Shown piece after piece: positions 1 through 9,329 of a DNA stretch of 64,000 nt. The stretch's first letter is position 1. Each line of letters opens with the position of its first letter. Origin of the DNA: Amycolatopsis suaedae (GTDB lineage Bacteria > Actinomycetota > Actinomycetes > Mycobacteriales > Pseudonocardiaceae). Both the position numbers and the translations under genes were made by a program. The notes under the pieces were generated by a model. The model was given only the letters and a program-made list of their open reading frames with translations, was not told where the DNA came from and made no database searches. Location of the stretch: contig NZ_SFCC01000002.1 in the NCBI RefSeq assembly GCF_004214935.1, positions 372,001 to 436,000 on the forward strand, given 5' to 3'.

Positions 1-72
1 GGCGCCCGCATGTCGGCGATCGGCGTCGGCCCCGGCCGCGAGCAGACCATCGTGCGGCACCGGTTCCTGTAG
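1..72 (+). CDS. 3' end of an unidentified gene (partial)
   Basis: The first 23 codons read in frame from base 1 to a TAG at 70-72 and end in ...IVRHRFL. The 5' part lies outside the window, so the product cannot be named. A strong hairpin straddles the stop codon, which supports a real gene end here. The convergent neighbour is the GDPD gene 23 bp downstream. Confidence 0.5.
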   Translation, partial: GARMSAIGVGPGREQTIVRHRFL

Positions 73-90
73 CGGCGCCGCACGATGGTC
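45..90. terminator. Hairpin terminator spanning a stop codon
   Basis: The arms 45-58 and 77-90 are perfect 14-bp inverted repeats with an 18-nt loop that contains the stop codon of the upstream gene. There is no U-tract. It sits between convergent genes and probably serves both. Confidence 0.6.
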
Positions 91-95
91 GCGCG

Positions 96-1202
96 CTACC
101 CGAGGGCTTCCAGCGCGGTGTCGGGGTGGTCGCTGAACAGGCCATCCACCCCGGCATCGAGGTAGGCCCGGTACTCGGCGAAGGCGTCGCCCCACGCCGC
201 CGGGTCGGCCGACGACCGCAGGTTCGCGGGCAGGAAGCTGTTCTCGTTGCGGAAGGTGTAGGGCACCACCGGCAGCCGGGCGGCGTGCGCGTCACGCACC
301 AGTGACGTCGGCTGGGCCAGGTTGCCCGCCGCGTCCCGAGGGATGACCTGCGCCTTCTCCGGGCCCAGGTAGTCGGCGTAGCGGGCGATCTCCCGCAGTC
401 CCGCCGGCGTGACCAGGTCGGCGTAGGTACGCGGGTCACCGGACTCGACGAAGTCCGCCGGAGCGCCCTGCGCCGACGTCAGCTGCACCAGCCGTACCCG
501 CAGCTGCCGGTTCAGCTCCTTGAGGTTGCCCACCTCGAACGACTGCACGATCACCGGCGCGTTCGGCCGGTTCAGGCCGTTGCGCCGGATCAGCTCGACG
601 AGCTTCGGCTCGGTCGGGTTGCCGATCTTGCGGAAGTACGTGGAGTGCTTGATCTCCGGGTAGGTGCCCAGTTCCCTGCGCAGCTCGCGGCCGAGCCGCT
701 TGGTCAGGTCCAGCACCTCCTGGTAGGTCGGGACCTGGAAGCGCCCGTTGTAGATCGTGTTGTTCGGCCGCAGCTGCGGGATCCGCTCGGTGGCCCGCAG
801 AGTCTTCAGCTCGGCGAGCGTGAAGTCCTCGGTGAACCAGCCGGTGTACGACGTGCCGTCGATCGTCTTCGTCGTCTTGCGCCCGGCGAACTCGGGGCGG
901 GAGGCGACGTCGGTGGTGCCGCTGATCTCGTTCTCGTGCCGGGCGACCAGCTGGCCGTCCTTGGTCGGCACCAGGTCGACGTCGACCCAGTCGACGCCCT
1001 GCCGGTAGGCCAGCTCGTAGGACGCGAGCGTGTGCTCGGGACGGTAGCCCGGCGAGCCCCGGTGGCCGACGATCACCGGACCATCATGACCCCTGCCGAT
1101 GGTGGGTTGCACCGAGGCCGGTTCGGCACTCGCCGAGCCGACGCTGAGCACACCGAGCAACGTGAGCCCGGACAGGGCGATTACACCCAGCCGCTTTCGC
1201 AT
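96..1202 (-). CDS. glpQ: Secreted glycerophosphodiester phosphodiesterase (GDPD)
   Basis: Predicted to hydrolyse glycerophosphodiesters to glycerol-3-phosphate and an alcohol outside the membrane, for phosphate or lipid head-group scavenging. The 368-residue protein starts with a Sec signal peptide (hydrophobic residues 5-22, AxA cleavage near residue 26). The GDPD signature follows: HRG at 47-49, PEHT at 55-58, then an acidic DVDLV strand and a late VDGLFSDHPD motif typical of the C-terminal strand of the TIM barrel. The ATG start has an AAGG-like ribosome site 8 nt upstream. It is transcribed divergently from the TRAP transporter. Family assignment is firm; the substrate and the glpQ symbol are by analogy. 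Confidence 0.88.
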   Translation of the reverse strand: MRKRLGVIALSGLTLLGVLSVGSASAEPASVQPTIGRGHDGPVIVGHRGSPGYRPEHTLASYELAYRQGVDWVDVDLVPTKDGQLVARHENEISGTTDVASRPEFAGRKTTKTIDGTSYTGWFTEDFTLAELKTLRATERIPQLRPNNTIYNGRFQVPTYQEVLDLTKRLGRELRRELGTYPEIKHSTYFRKIGNPTEPKLVELIRRNGLNRPNAPVIVQSFEVGNLKELNRQLRVRLVQLTSAQGAPADFVESGDPRTYADLVTPAGLREIARYADYLGPEKAQVIPRDAAGNLAQPTSLVRDAHAARLPVVPYTFRNENSFLPANLRSSADPAAWGDAFAEYRAYLDAGVDGLFSDHPDTALEALG

Positions 1203-1398
1203 GTTGACCGCCTTAGCTGATGGACCTGGGAAAACGTGGCAACGAGTTCGAACACTGAACGGCCCGCACGTCCGTCCGGCGACGCTGGCGCCACAGAACG
1301 GCTACATACGGGTAAACGCCCGATAGATCAAACCTTTTCGTGTGACCGTCGACACCGTAACGTGCATTCAGCACATCGGGTGACAACGCGGAGTGACG

Positions 1399-3366
1399 AT
1401 GACGGTGCGGGAGTCGGACGCGCAGGCGGCCGAGATCGCCGCGTCGCACGACGAGGAACGCCCGGCCCGGCGACTGCCCCGCCGTCCCGAGCTGATCGTC
1501 TACCTCGCCGCGCTCGCCGTCGCGTTGTTCGTGCTCAAGCAGGTGTTCTGGCCGCTGGCCAAGGGCAACCACTTCTACCTGGTCATCTTCCTCGGCTGCA
1601 CGCTGCCGCTGGTGTTCGTCTGCTACCGCCCGCGGGCCGGGGCGAGCGACAGCCCGGGCTGGCTGGACTGGGTGCTGGCCGCCTGCTCGCTGCTGGTCGG
1701 GTTGTACCCGGTGCTCGGCGGGTTCGACAGCTTCCTCGACCGGCAGGGCTCGCTGTCCACAATGGACGTCGTGGCGGGCGCGCTGCTGCTCCTGCTGGTG
1801 CTGGAGGCCACCCGCCGCACCACCGGCTGGGTGCTCCCGATCGTCTGCCTGATGTTCCTCGCCTTCGCCTACTACGGCGGTTTCCTGCCGCAGGACTGGG
1901 GAATCGCGCACGCGGGCATCGACTTCGACCAGATCGTCAACGCGCTCTACAACGACGCCAGCGGCTTCTACGGCACCCCGCTCGACGTCGCCGCCAGCTA
2001 CATCGTGTTGTTCACCATCTACGGCGCGGTGCTGAACGCGTCGGGTGCGGGCACGTTCTTCGTCGACTTCTCGTTCGCCCTGTTCCGCCGCTCCCGCACC
2101 GCGCCGGGCCGCACGACGGTGCTGTCCGGGTTCCTGCTCGGCACGGTCTCCGGCTCGGGGACCGCGACGGCGGTCAGCCTCGGCTCGATCACCTGGCCGA
2201 TCCTGCGTAAGGCCGGTTATCCCAGGGAGAACGCGGGCGGGCTGCTCGCCGCGTCCGGCATCGGCGCGATCCTGTCGCCGCCGACGCTGGGTGCCGCCGC
2301 CTTCATCATCGCCGAGTACCTGCAGACCGAGTACCTGACCGTGCTGGTCTGGGCCATCGTGCCGACGTTGCTCTACTACCTCGGCATCGTGTTCGCCGTC
2401 GAGGCCGACGCCCGCCGGTTCGGCGCCACCGCCGTCGAACTGACCACCGGCAGCGCCGGGAAACTGCTGCTGCGCGGCGGTTACCACTTCCTGTCGCTGG
2501 CGATCATCGTCGTCTTCCTCGCGCTGGACATCCCGCCGTTCGCCGCCGTCGTCTACGCCACCGCCGTGGCCGCCTTGTTCGCGCTGGTGGCCCGGTGGCG
2601 TGCCGGTGATGTGCGGGGCTGGGGCCGCGCGATGCTGGACGCGTTGTCGCTCGGCGTCCGCGGCGCGCTGCCGGTGATCGCGGTGTGCGCGGCCGCCGGG
2701 GTCATCACCTCGGTCATCACCAAGACCGGACTCGGCCAGGAACTGGCGAACGCGCTGGTCGCCGCCGCGCGGGCGATCACCGACAACGGCACCGCGGTGC
2801 TGATCCTGACCGTCGTGTTCTCCGCGGTCGCGGTCGGCGTGCTCGGACTGGCAGTGCCGGTGACCGCATCGTTCATCATCGCCTGGGTGGTGCTCGGCCC
2901 CGCGCTGGCCGACCTCGGCGTCGACGACGCCGAGCGGGCGATGTTCATCTTCTACTACGCCGTGCTGTCCGAGGTGACGCCGCCGACCGCGCTCGCGGCC
3001 GTCGCCGCCGCGGCCATCACCGGCGGGTCGGTGATCAGAACCATGTGGCAGGCGTGGAAATACACCCTGCCCGCGTTCCTGGTGCCGATAGCCTTCGTGC
3101 TGACCGACAACGGCGCGGCCCTGCTGCTGCGGTCCGATCCGCTGACCGTGCTGTGGGTGCTCGCCGCGTCGGCGCTTGCCGTCGCCGCACTGGCCGTCAC
3201 CACCGGTGGCTGGCTGGGCGGGCCGGTGCGCTGGCCGGTGCGGGTGGTGGCCGCGCTGGCGGCCGTCTGCCTGCTCTACCTGGAACCGGTCGTCGTGGTG
3301 GTCGGGGCCGGGTTGTGCCTGATCGCCGGGGTCCTGCAGTTGCTGTTCCGGTCGAAACCCGCCTGA
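1399..3366 (+). CDS. TRAP transporter permease, TAXI type, fused DctQM
   Basis: Membrane permease of a tripartite ATP-independent transporter, driven by an ion gradient and fed by the TAXI binding protein encoded 13 bp downstream. The protein is about 655 residues and almost entirely hydrophobic. This matches the family in which the small and large TRAP subunits are fused. Conserved features include a GTVSGSGTATAVSLGSIT stretch and the ILSPPTLGAAAF loop typical of the DctM domain. I chose ATG 1399 because GGAG lies 5 nt upstream; GTG 1393 in the same frame is an alternative. TAXI systems commonly import dicarboxylates or glutamate, but the substrate is not evident here. Confidence 0.88.
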   Translation: MTVRESDAQAAEIAASHDEERPARRLPRRPELIVYLAALAVALFVLKQVFWPLAKGNHFYLVIFLGCTLPLVFVCYRPRAGASDSPGWLDWVLAACSLLVGLYPVLGGFDSFLDRQGSLSTMDVVAGALLLLLVLEATRRTTGWVLPIVCLMFLAFAYYGGFLPQDWGIAHAGIDFDQIVNALYNDASGFYGTPLDVAASYIVLFTIYGAVLNASGAGTFFVDFSFALFRRSRTAPGRTTVLSGFLLGTVSGSGTATAVSLGSITWPILRKAGYPRENAGGLLAASGIGAILSPPTLGAAAFIIAEYLQTEYLTVLVWAIVPTLLYYLGIVFAVEADARRFGATAVELTTGSAGKLLLRGGYHFLSLAIIVVFLALDIPPFAAVVYATAVAALFALVARWRAGDVRGWGRAMLDALSLGVRGALPVIAVCAAAGVITSVITKTGLGQELANALVAAARAITDNGTAVLILTVVFSAVAVGVLGLAVPVTASFIIAWVVLGPALADLGVDDAERAMFIFYYAVLSEVTPPTALAAVAAAAITGGSVIRTMWQAWKYTLPAFLVPIAFVLTDNGAALLLRSDPLTVLWVLAASALAVAALAVTTGGWLGGPVRWPVRVVAALAAVCLLYLEPVVVVVGAGLCLIAGVLQLLFRSKPA

Positions 3367-3379
3367 CAAGGAGATCCTC

Positions 3380-4372
3380 ATGCGCTCGAAGGTGTTGCTC
3401 GCCGGCGCGCTGGTGGCCGTCCTGACCGCGTCCGCCTGCGGTGGGAAGCAGACGCAGGACCCGCCCGCCCAGGGCGGTCCCGCGGCCTGCGAGGCGTCCG
3501 ACGGCCGGATCACCATCGCCACCGGCAACACCGGCGGCGTGTACTACGTGCTCGGCGGTGGCCTGGCGCAGGTGATCAGCGCCAACTCCAAGCTGAAGGC
3601 GACGGCTGCCGAGACCGGCGCGTCGGTGCAGAACATCGAGCAGCTGGTCGCCGGTGCCTACGACATCGCGTTCACGCTCGCCGACACGGCGTCCGACGCG
3701 GTCGGCGGCAAGGAGGCGTTCAACGGCAAGCCGCAGAAGATCCAGGCCCTCGCGCGGATCTACTCGAACGCGACGCAGGTCGTGGTGCGGGCCGACTCGG
3801 GGATCAACAGCGTCGCCGACATGCGGGGCAAGCGGATCTCGACGGGGTCGCCGAAGTCGGGCACCGAGGTGATCGCCAACCGCATCCTGGCCGGCGCCGG
3901 GCTCAAGCCGGACACCGACGTCCAGGCACAGCGGCTGGCGCTGGGCAAGACCGTCGAGGGCATGAAGGCCGGCACGCTGGACGGGCTGTTCTGGTCGGGT
4001 GGCCTGCCGACGCCGGAGATCACCGACCTGACCACGTCCATGGGCGGTGCGGTGAAGTTCATCGACGTGACCCCGCAGCTCGGCGCGCTCAAGCAGATCA
4101 GCCCGGTGTACGAGTCGGGCGCGATCCCGGCCGCGACGTACAAGCTGCCAGCCGACGTCCCGACGGTGATGGTGCCGAACATGCTGGTGGTGCGGGAGGA
4201 CTTCCCCGCCAACAACGCGTGCGCGATCTCGAAGCTGCTGTTCGACCGCAAGGCCGACCTCGAACAGGTGCACCCGGCCGCGAAGCTGATCACCAAGGAC
4301 CACGCCGCGCACACCCTCCCGGTGCCCCTGCACCCCGGCGCGGAACAGGGCTTGGGCATGCAGGCACACTGA
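3380..4372 (+). CDS. TAXI family TRAP transporter solute-binding lipoprotein
   Basis: Extracytoplasmic substrate receptor for the permease just upstream. The protein has 330 residues, with a lipoprotein signal ending in LTASAC (lipidated Cys near residue 20). The mature part begins [21 protein letters not shown], which is the hallmark N-terminal strand-loop of TAXI proteins. Further family features are the [18 protein letters not shown] segment and [13 protein letters not shown]. An AAGGAG ribosome site precedes the ATG. The permease and this gene form a two-gene operon. The ligand is unknown. Confidence 0.9.
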   Translation: MRSKVLLAGALVAVLTASACGGKQTQDPPAQGGPAACEASDGRITIATGNTGGVYYVLGGGLAQVISANSKLKATAAETGASVQNIEQLVAGAYDIAFTLADTASDAVGGKEAFNGKPQKIQALARIYSNATQVVVRADSGINSVADMRGKRISTGSPKSGTEVIANRILAGAGLKPDTDVQAQRLALGKTVEGMKAGTLDGLFWSGGLPTPEITDLTTSMGGAVKFIDVTPQLGALKQISPVYESGAIPAATYKLPADVPTVMVPNMLVVREDFPANNACAISKLLFDRKADLEQVHPAAKLITKDHAAHTLPVPLHPGAEQGLGMQAH

Positions 4373-4399
4373 GGTCTCTGCCCTCGCTTCGCTCGGGCG

Positions 4400-4493
4400 C
4401 GGTCGGGCCCCCTCAGTCGGCGTCTTCCCTCCTCGCCGTCGCTCGCTGCGCGAGCTTGGGGCTCGTCAGTCCAGACGCCGACGGGCCCGACCG
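4400..4493. terminator. Long bulged hairpin between TAXI gene and purD
   Basis: Arm 4400-4410 pairs with 4483-4493 (11 bp) and arm 4416-4425 pairs with 4473-4482 (10 bp). A 5-nt bulge lies on the left side only. The loop holds a second stem, 4441-4445 with 4451-4455. It ends about 24 bp before the predicted purD promoter hexamer, so it most likely ends the transporter transcript and insulates purD. Confidence 0.65.
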
Positions 4494-4516
4494 GTGCCTG
4501 GGTCGGCGCGTCCCCT

Positions 4517-4522
4517 TATCCT
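4517..4522 (+). promoter_or_regulatory. -10 hexamer of a leaderless purD promoter
   Basis: TATCCT lies 7 nt before the GTG start of purD, and no ribosome site is present. This spacing puts the transcription start at or next to the start codon. Confidence 0.5.
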
Positions 4523-4529
4523 TGTCGAC

Positions 4530-5783
4530 GTGCGTGTCCTGGTAGTCGGGTCCGGTGCCCGCGAACATGCCCTGGTCCTGGCCGTCTCGCAGGACCCGGC
4601 GGTGACCGCCCTGGCCTGTGCCCCCGGCAACGCCGGCATCGCCGCGCTGGCCGAGCAGCTGGCCCTCGACGTCGCCGACCCCGCCGCTGTGGCCGAGCTG
4701 GCCACCACCTGGCGGGCCGACCTGGTGGTCGTCGGTCCCGAGGTCCCGCTGGTCGCCGGGGCCGCCGACGCTGTTCGCAAGGCAGGCATCCCGTGCTTCG
4801 GCCCGTCGGCCGCGGCCGCCCGGATCGAGGGGTCCAAGGCGTTCGCCAAGGACGTCATGCTCAAGGCGAACGTGCCGACCGCGCAGAGCGAGATCGTCGA
4901 CAACCCGGCACGCCTCGACGCGGCACTCGCCCGCTTCGGCCCCACCTGGGTGGTGAAGGACGACGGCCTGGCCGCGGGCAAGGGCGTCGTGGTCACCACG
5001 GACGTGGAGAAGGCGCGCGCACACGCGATGACCCTGCTCGACGGCGGTCACCCGGTGCTGCTGGAGTCGTTCCTCGACGGGCCGGAGATGTCGTTGTTCT
5101 GCCTGGTCGACGGCCGCACGGTACGGCCGCTGCTGCCCGCGCAGGACTTCAAGCGCGTCGGCGACGGCGACGCCGGCCCGAACACCGGCGGCATGGGTGC
5201 CTACTCCCCGCTGCCGTGGCTGCCCGCCGACCTGGTCGACGAGGTGATCCGGACGATCGTGCAGCCCGTCGTCGACGAGCTGGCCGACCGCGACACCCCG
5301 TTCAACGGCCTGCTCTACGCCGGTCTCGCGCTGACCTCGGCCGGTCCGCAGGTCATCGAGTTCAACTGCCGCTTCGGCGACCCGGAGACCCAGGCCGTGC
5401 TCGCGCTGCTGCACACGCCGCTGGCCGGCCTGCTGCTGGCGACGGCCACCGGCCGTCTCGGCGAGCAGCCGCCGCTGGAGTGGGAGGACGGCGCCGCGGT
5501 CACCGTGGTCATCGCCGCCGACGGCTACCCCGGTGTGCCCCGCGCTGGCGACGTCATCACCGGCGCGGAGTCCGACGGCGTGCTGCACGGTGGCACCCGC
5601 AGGCGGGACGACGGCGCGCTGGTCGCCCACGGCGGCAGGGTGCTGTCGGTGGTCGGGGTCGGCAAGGACCTCGCCGCCGCCCGGCAGGAGGCCTACGCCA
5701 AGGTCGACAAGGTGCACCTGGCCGGGTCGCACCACCGCACGGACATCGCGCTGAAAGCCGTTCGCGGAGAAGTCGCGGTCTGA
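4530..5783 (+). CDS. purD: Phosphoribosylamine--glycine ligase (GAR synthetase)
   Basis: Second step of de novo purine synthesis: joins glycine to phosphoribosylamine using ATP, in the cytoplasm. The protein has 417 residues, normal for the family. It starts [15 protein letters not shown], the PurD N-terminal nucleotide-fold signature, and contains the ATP-grasp segment [13 protein letters not shown] near residue 140. It also has the [10 protein letters not shown] motif and [12 protein letters not shown], the metal-binding PurD signature. I took GTG 4530 because it matches the family N-terminus. The gene seems to have its own promoter downstream of a large hairpin. Confidence 0.96.
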   Translation: MRVLVVGSGAREHALVLAVSQDPAVTALACAPGNAGIAALAEQLALDVADPAAVAELATTWRADLVVVGPEVPLVAGAADAVRKAGIPCFGPSAAAARIEGSKAFAKDVMLKANVPTAQSEIVDNPARLDAALARFGPTWVVKDDGLAAGKGVVVTTDVEKARAHAMTLLDGGHPVLLESFLDGPEMSLFCLVDGRTVRPLLPAQDFKRVGDGDAGPNTGGMGAYSPLPWLPADLVDEVIRTIVQPVVDELADRDTPFNGLLYAGLALTSAGPQVIEFNCRFGDPETQAVLALLHTPLAGLLLATATGRLGEQPPLEWEDGAAVTVVIAADGYPGVPRAGDVITGAESDGVLHGGTRRRDDGALVAHGGRVLSVVGVGKDLAAARQEAYAKVDKVHLAGSHHRTDIALKAVRGEVAV

Positions 5784-5875
5784 CGGAACCGGCGGGTGCC
5801 GGGCTGCGTCCAACTACAGGTCGCCGTTACACGCACATTGGTAGCCTGCTACCGACCGTAGGGTGGGGTGCGCAG

Positions 5876-6298
5876 ATGTCAGACAACGAGAACCTGGTCA
5901 CGAACGCCTTCTACACGAAGCCGGCAGGCGGATCCGGGCTGCCGACGACCGTGCCCGGCATACCCGGGGCAGCCGATCTGCAGATCGAGCCGGACAAGGT
6001 CGGCGCGGTCGCCAAGGTGATCGTCGACCAGGCCGACGCTCTGGAGGAGCGGCTCAGCCAGAAACTGGCCGAGCTGCGCATCGACGCCCCGTCGGCCGAC
6101 GTCGTCAGCACCAAGGCCGTCGAGGCCTGGAACGACGTGATCACCGTCGGCGAGGGCTCCTACGAGAAGCGGGTGCGTGCCTACGTGCAGAACCTGCGCA
6201 CGCTGGCCGACCAGATCCGCGCCGCGGCGCGGACCTACCGTGCCGACGACGACGCCACCGCCGAAAGCCTCGGGGAGCGGCGTGTCTTTCCGGTCTAG
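5876..6298 (+). CDS. PE-like ESX secretion substrate
   Basis: A 140-residue acidic helical protein resembling the PE-domain proteins that pair with PPE partners in type VII (ESX) secretion. After a Gly/Pro-rich head comes a helix-turn-helix pair, about residues 35-125 (LQIEPDKVGAVAKVIVDQAD...). A YxxxD sequence (YRADD) near the C-terminus fits the general T7SS export signal. It is first in a compact operon: its end overlaps the DUF3558 lipoprotein gene by 17 bp, then PPE-like and EspG genes follow. The family call rests on helix pattern and operon order; the sequence lacks the classic PE dipeptide near the N-terminus. Confidence 0.65.
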   Translation: MSDNENLVTNAFYTKPAGGSGLPTTVPGIPGAADLQIEPDKVGAVAKVIVDQADALEERLSQKLAELRIDAPSADVVSTKAVEAWNDVITVGEGSYEKRVRAYVQNLRTLADQIRAAARTYRADDDATAESLGERRVFPV

Positions 6299-6875
6299 CG
6301 CCGCGGGCGCGGGACTGGTGCTGCTCGCGCTGGCAGGGTGCGGATCCGACCCGGCGCCGCAGCAGCAGCCGCAGACCCCAGCGAGCCCGCCTGCCCCGTC
6401 GCCGGCCGCGCAGCGTCCGAGGGACCTGCCGATCGCGGGCGTCGACCCGTGCTCGCTGTTCACCCAGCAGCAGCTCGACGAGCTGAAGGTGACCCGCAAG
6501 CCCAAGCAGCTGGAGGCCGACGACCAGCGGGACGGGCCCACCTGCTCGCTGGGCGTTTCGGTCGGGCAGCCGCACTACACCTACTACGTGGAGCTGATCG
6601 CCGACGCCGACCTGCAGGACTGGGTGTCCGGCAGGCACGCGGAGAACAGCATGACCAGCGAGCCGGCCGATGTCGCGGGCTACCCGGCGCTGACCCGGTT
6701 CGCGCGCGGCGAGTCGCCGAGCGACTGCGAGACGATGGTCGGGGTGGCGCAGGGGCAGACCCTGCGCTCGCAGATGTACCCGGTGACCCAGGGTGTGTTC
6801 GACCAGAAGCAACTGTGTGACATGGCCAAGCAGGCCGCGACGGCGGCCGTGCGGACGCTCGAGGCGAAGGGGTGA
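6282..6875 (+). CDS. DUF3558 family lipoprotein
   Basis: A 197-residue exported lipoprotein with lipobox LALAGC near residue 20, followed by a Pro/Gln/Ala-rich linker. The folded domain begins at IAGVDPCSLFTQQQLDEL. The DPC...L pattern and paired cysteines (DPC, TCSLG, DCETM, LCDM) are characteristic of DUF3558. DUF3558 proteins are common in Pseudonocardiaceae and have no established biochemical role. The GTG start lies inside the PE-like gene, and the stop overlaps the next start as GTGA, so the four genes are translationally coupled. The neighbouring kinases carry similar DPC-type modules in their extracellular parts. Confidence 0.8.
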   Translation: MSFRSSAAGAGLVLLALAGCGSDPAPQQQPQTPASPPAPSPAAQRPRDLPIAGVDPCSLFTQQQLDELKVTRKPKQLEADDQRDGPTCSLGVSVGQPHYTYYVELIADADLQDWVSGRHAENSMTSEPADVAGYPALTRFARGESPSDCETMVGVAQGQTLRSQMYPVTQGVFDQKQLCDMAKQAATAAVRTLEAKG

Positions 6876-8521
6876 GCGTGGTGGACATTCCGGCCATGGT
6901 GGAGAGGCTGCGCACCCACCGGTTCGACGGCTACACCAACGAGATGCTGGCGACCGAGATCCAGGCGTTCCGTACCGGGCGCGGCTCGGACAGCGTCGGT
7001 GACGCCGTCGAGGCGCTGCGAGCGGTGGCCAAGGAGCTGTCCAACACCGACCGGACGCTGCGGGAGGAACTGGCCAAGCTCGGCGTCGACTGGACCAGTG
7101 GCGCAGGCACCCGGGCGGGAGCCGTGCTCACCGAGCACGCCGGGTTCTCCGACGCCGCCAACGACCGGGTCAACCGCTCGGCCGGGCTGCTGTTCGCGCA
7201 GGGCGAGGCGTTCACCCGGACCCTGCACAAGCTGCCCGACGCGCAGCAGCTGCTCGCCGGCTCGGGTGAGCTGACGCTCGGCGACGAGATCATGAGCCTG
7301 ATCGGGTACGAGACCGACCACGTCAAGGCGGTCAAGGCCTCCCGGGAGGCGCGGCAGCAGGCGATCGGCGCGCTCAACGAGTACGCCCAGGAAAGCGGTC
7401 AGCACCTGTCCGAGTCGCAGTCGATCGACCAGCCGGACATGATGCGGATGGTCGGCGACAGCGAGTCGTCGACCCAGGCCGCCGGTGCCGCGGTCAAGGT
7501 CGACCCGGTTCCGGACGTACCCGTCACCGGTGGCAAGGGCACGGTTCCGGCGTCCGTCCCGGCCGGTCCGGTCGGCGGCTACGACCCGCCGACTCCGCCG
7601 ATGGGCTTCCCCCGCCCGGGCACCGGCGCAGGTGTTCCGGACACCACCACACCCAGCGGCACGGCCCCGCCGTCGTCCTCGCCACCGCCCGCGGCTCCGC
7701 CGCCGCAGACCGGTGTCGTCGGGCCGGTGCCCGGAACCCGGCCGTCCGACCCGCCCGCGGCACGTCCCTCGCCCGCTCCGTCACCCGGCACCACCGGGCC
7801 CGGCGGTCTCGTGGTTCCGCCGACCGGCGCCGGGACCGGGCCGGGCGGGCAGTCCGGCCAGCCCGCGCGGCCGGGAACGCCGGGGTTCGTTCCCGGCAAG
7901 ACCGGGGTCACTCCCGGGGTCCCGGCGCCGGGAGGCACGTCCGGCGCGCCGTTCGGGAAGATCCCGGCCACGGGTGGCGACGCCGGCTTCGGCAAAGTCG
8001 CCGGTGGTGGCGGTGCCGACGGCCTGCTCGGCAAGCAGGGCGGTGACGAGGCCCTCGGCAAGGGCCGGGTGATGGGTGCCGGGCCGCAGGCCCCCGCGAG
8101 TGGTCCGGTTTCCGGCGCGGGCTTCACGAACGTGCCCCGTCCGGCCGGTGGGGTCGGCGACTTCGCGGCAGGCGCGGCCGCGCTGGGTGCGGGCGGTGTG
8201 GCCGGTGCGGTCAGCGGTGACGACGAGCGGCGTGGCCGCGGCGTCGGGCGCAGCGCGCCGGGTGCCGGACGGCCCGGTGCGGGGCGGGTGCCCATCGGCG
8301 ACCTGCCGGAGGAGGAACTGCGCGCACTGCGCAATGCGGACAAGCTCGGCGACCGGGAGGGCCGCCGCGGCGCCAACTACCTGGAGAAGGCCGCACCGCA
8401 GGACGGCGACGAGGACGCCGACCACGTGCGCCGGTACGGCATCGACGACCAGGACCTGTTCTCCGACCAGCGGATGGTGTCACCGGACGTGATCGGCGAC
8501 CACGGCGGCGAGCAGCGCTGA
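6872..8521 (+). CDS. PPE-like ESX substrate with Pro/Gly-rich tail
   Basis: A 549-residue protein with a helical N-terminal region (about 1-190) and a long low-complexity Pro/Gly/Thr region (about 200-470). The C-terminal segment is charged (RALRNADKLGDREGRRGA...). The helical part holds a WTSG turn near residue 71, as expected for a WXG/PPE helical hairpin. Placed between a PE-like gene and espG, it is the likely PPE partner that EspG would recognise. The stretched tail could span the thick cell wall. GTG 6872 overlaps the DUF3558 stop; GTG 6881 is an alternative start. Secretion is inferred from context only. Confidence 0.7.
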   Translation: MSVVDIPAMVERLRTHRFDGYTNEMLATEIQAFRTGRGSDSVGDAVEALRAVAKELSNTDRTLREELAKLGVDWTSGAGTRAGAVLTEHAGFSDAANDRVNRSAGLLFAQGEAFTRTLHKLPDAQQLLAGSGELTLGDEIMSLIGYETDHVKAVKASREARQQAIGALNEYAQESGQHLSESQSIDQPDMMRMVGDSESSTQAAGAAVKVDPVPDVPVTGGKGTVPASVPAGPVGGYDPPTPPMGFPRPGTGAGVPDTTTPSGTAPPSSSPPPAAPPPQTGVVGPVPGTRPSDPPAARPSPAPSPGTTGPGGLVVPPTGAGTGPGGQSGQPARPGTPGFVPGKTGVTPGVPAPGGTSGAPFGKIPATGGDAGFGKVAGGGGADGLLGKQGGDEALGKGRVMGAGPQAPASGPVSGAGFTNVPRPAGGVGDFAAGAAALGAGGVAGAVSGDDERRGRGVGRSAPGAGRPGAGRVPIGDLPEEELRALRNADKLGDREGRRGANYLEKAAPQDGDEDADHVRRYGIDDQDLFSDQRMVSPDVIGDHGGEQR

Positions 8522-8522
8522 C

Positions 8523-9296
8523 GTGGGCGCGCCGAACGACAGCATCGTGCTGTCCACTTTGGAGTTTGACATGCTGTGGGAGGCCGAACGGCTACCCCTG
8601 CGGCACGTCGCATTGGACGTCCCGACGCCCGGCATCACCCACGCCGAGCGGGAGCAGCTGATCGAGCAGGCGTGGACGTCGCTGGCCCGTCGCGGGCTCG
8701 CCCGCGGCAGGCAGGCGTCCGGTGAGCTGATCGACATGCTCAACCTGTTCGCGCACCCGAAGGTCAGCATCGACGTGTGGGTGTGGACGGACCGGGAGAT
8801 CCGCGGCCTCGCGGTGAGCACCGGCAGCCAGGCGCTGCTGGGGGTGGTCGACGGCGACGAGGTGTGGCTCATCCCCGCCCGGGACGCCGCGCTGCCGGAG
8901 GCGGCGGTGTCGGTGACCGGGGAGCTGGCGCCCGGCGTCGGCCGGTCGGTGAGCCTGCCGCACGACGTGCTCGTCGAGGCCGATGCCGAGGCACGCGGCG
9001 ACGCGAAGGCCCTGGTGACCTGCCTGGAGGACCGTGGCGTCGTGCTCTGGCAGGCGCAGGAGCTGGCCGGGATGCTGCTCGGGCAGACCGCACGCGGGCA
9101 GTTCGGCGTCGAGCGCACCGGCCGGGACGGCCAGACGCACCGGGCCCGGCGGGTGGTCGCGTTCCACGACACCGACGCGGGCCGGTATCTGTTCCAGCTG
9201 GCCACCAACACCGACGGCAGGGACTGGGCGACCATCGCCCCCGCCGACAACGCCCTGCTGGCGCAGCGGATCTGGGAGCTGCTGGAGGAGGTCTAG
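8523..9296 (+). CDS. espG: EspG family ESX secretion-associated chaperone
   Basis: EspG proteins bind the PPE partner of PE-PPE pairs in the cytosol and keep it soluble for the ESX machine. The protein has 257 residues, a typical length. It opens with LSTLEFDMLWEAERL, followed by LARRGLARGRQASGELIDML and a WTDREIRGLAVSTG strand, all arranged as in EspG. It is the last gene of the PE/DUF3558/PPE operon and starts 1 bp after the PPE-like stop. Finding the chaperone next to its candidate clients strengthens the ESX reading of the whole operon. No EccB/C/D/E or MycP gene is present in the window. Confidence 0.85.
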   Translation: MGAPNDSIVLSTLEFDMLWEAERLPLRHVALDVPTPGITHAEREQLIEQAWTSLARRGLARGRQASGELIDMLNLFAHPKVSIDVWVWTDREIRGLAVSTGSQALLGVVDGDEVWLIPARDAALPEAAVSVTGELAPGVGRSVSLPHDVLVEADAEARGDAKALVTCLEDRGVVLWQAQELAGMLLGQTARGQFGVERTGRDGQTHRARRVVAFHDTDAGRYLFQLATNTDGRDWATIAPADNALLAQRIWELLEEV

Positions 9297-9329
9297 TGTC
9301 CCCGCACCGGACTTCCGGTGCAGGACACT
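9295..9329. terminator. Bidirectional hairpin terminator
   Basis: Arms 9295-9301 plus 9304-9310 pair with 9315-9321 plus 9323-9329, 14 bp in all, with a small 2-by-1 internal loop and a 4-nt apex. It overlaps the stop codons of the convergent espG and kinase genes and should serve both. Confidence 0.75.

Noticed and set aside
1213..3531. Long open frame on the minus strand opposite the TRAP permease (772 residues)
   Set aside because: It is Arg/His/Gln/Gly-rich with no family motif, typical of the antisense shadow of a GC-rich gene. The plus-strand permease has clear TRAP motifs.
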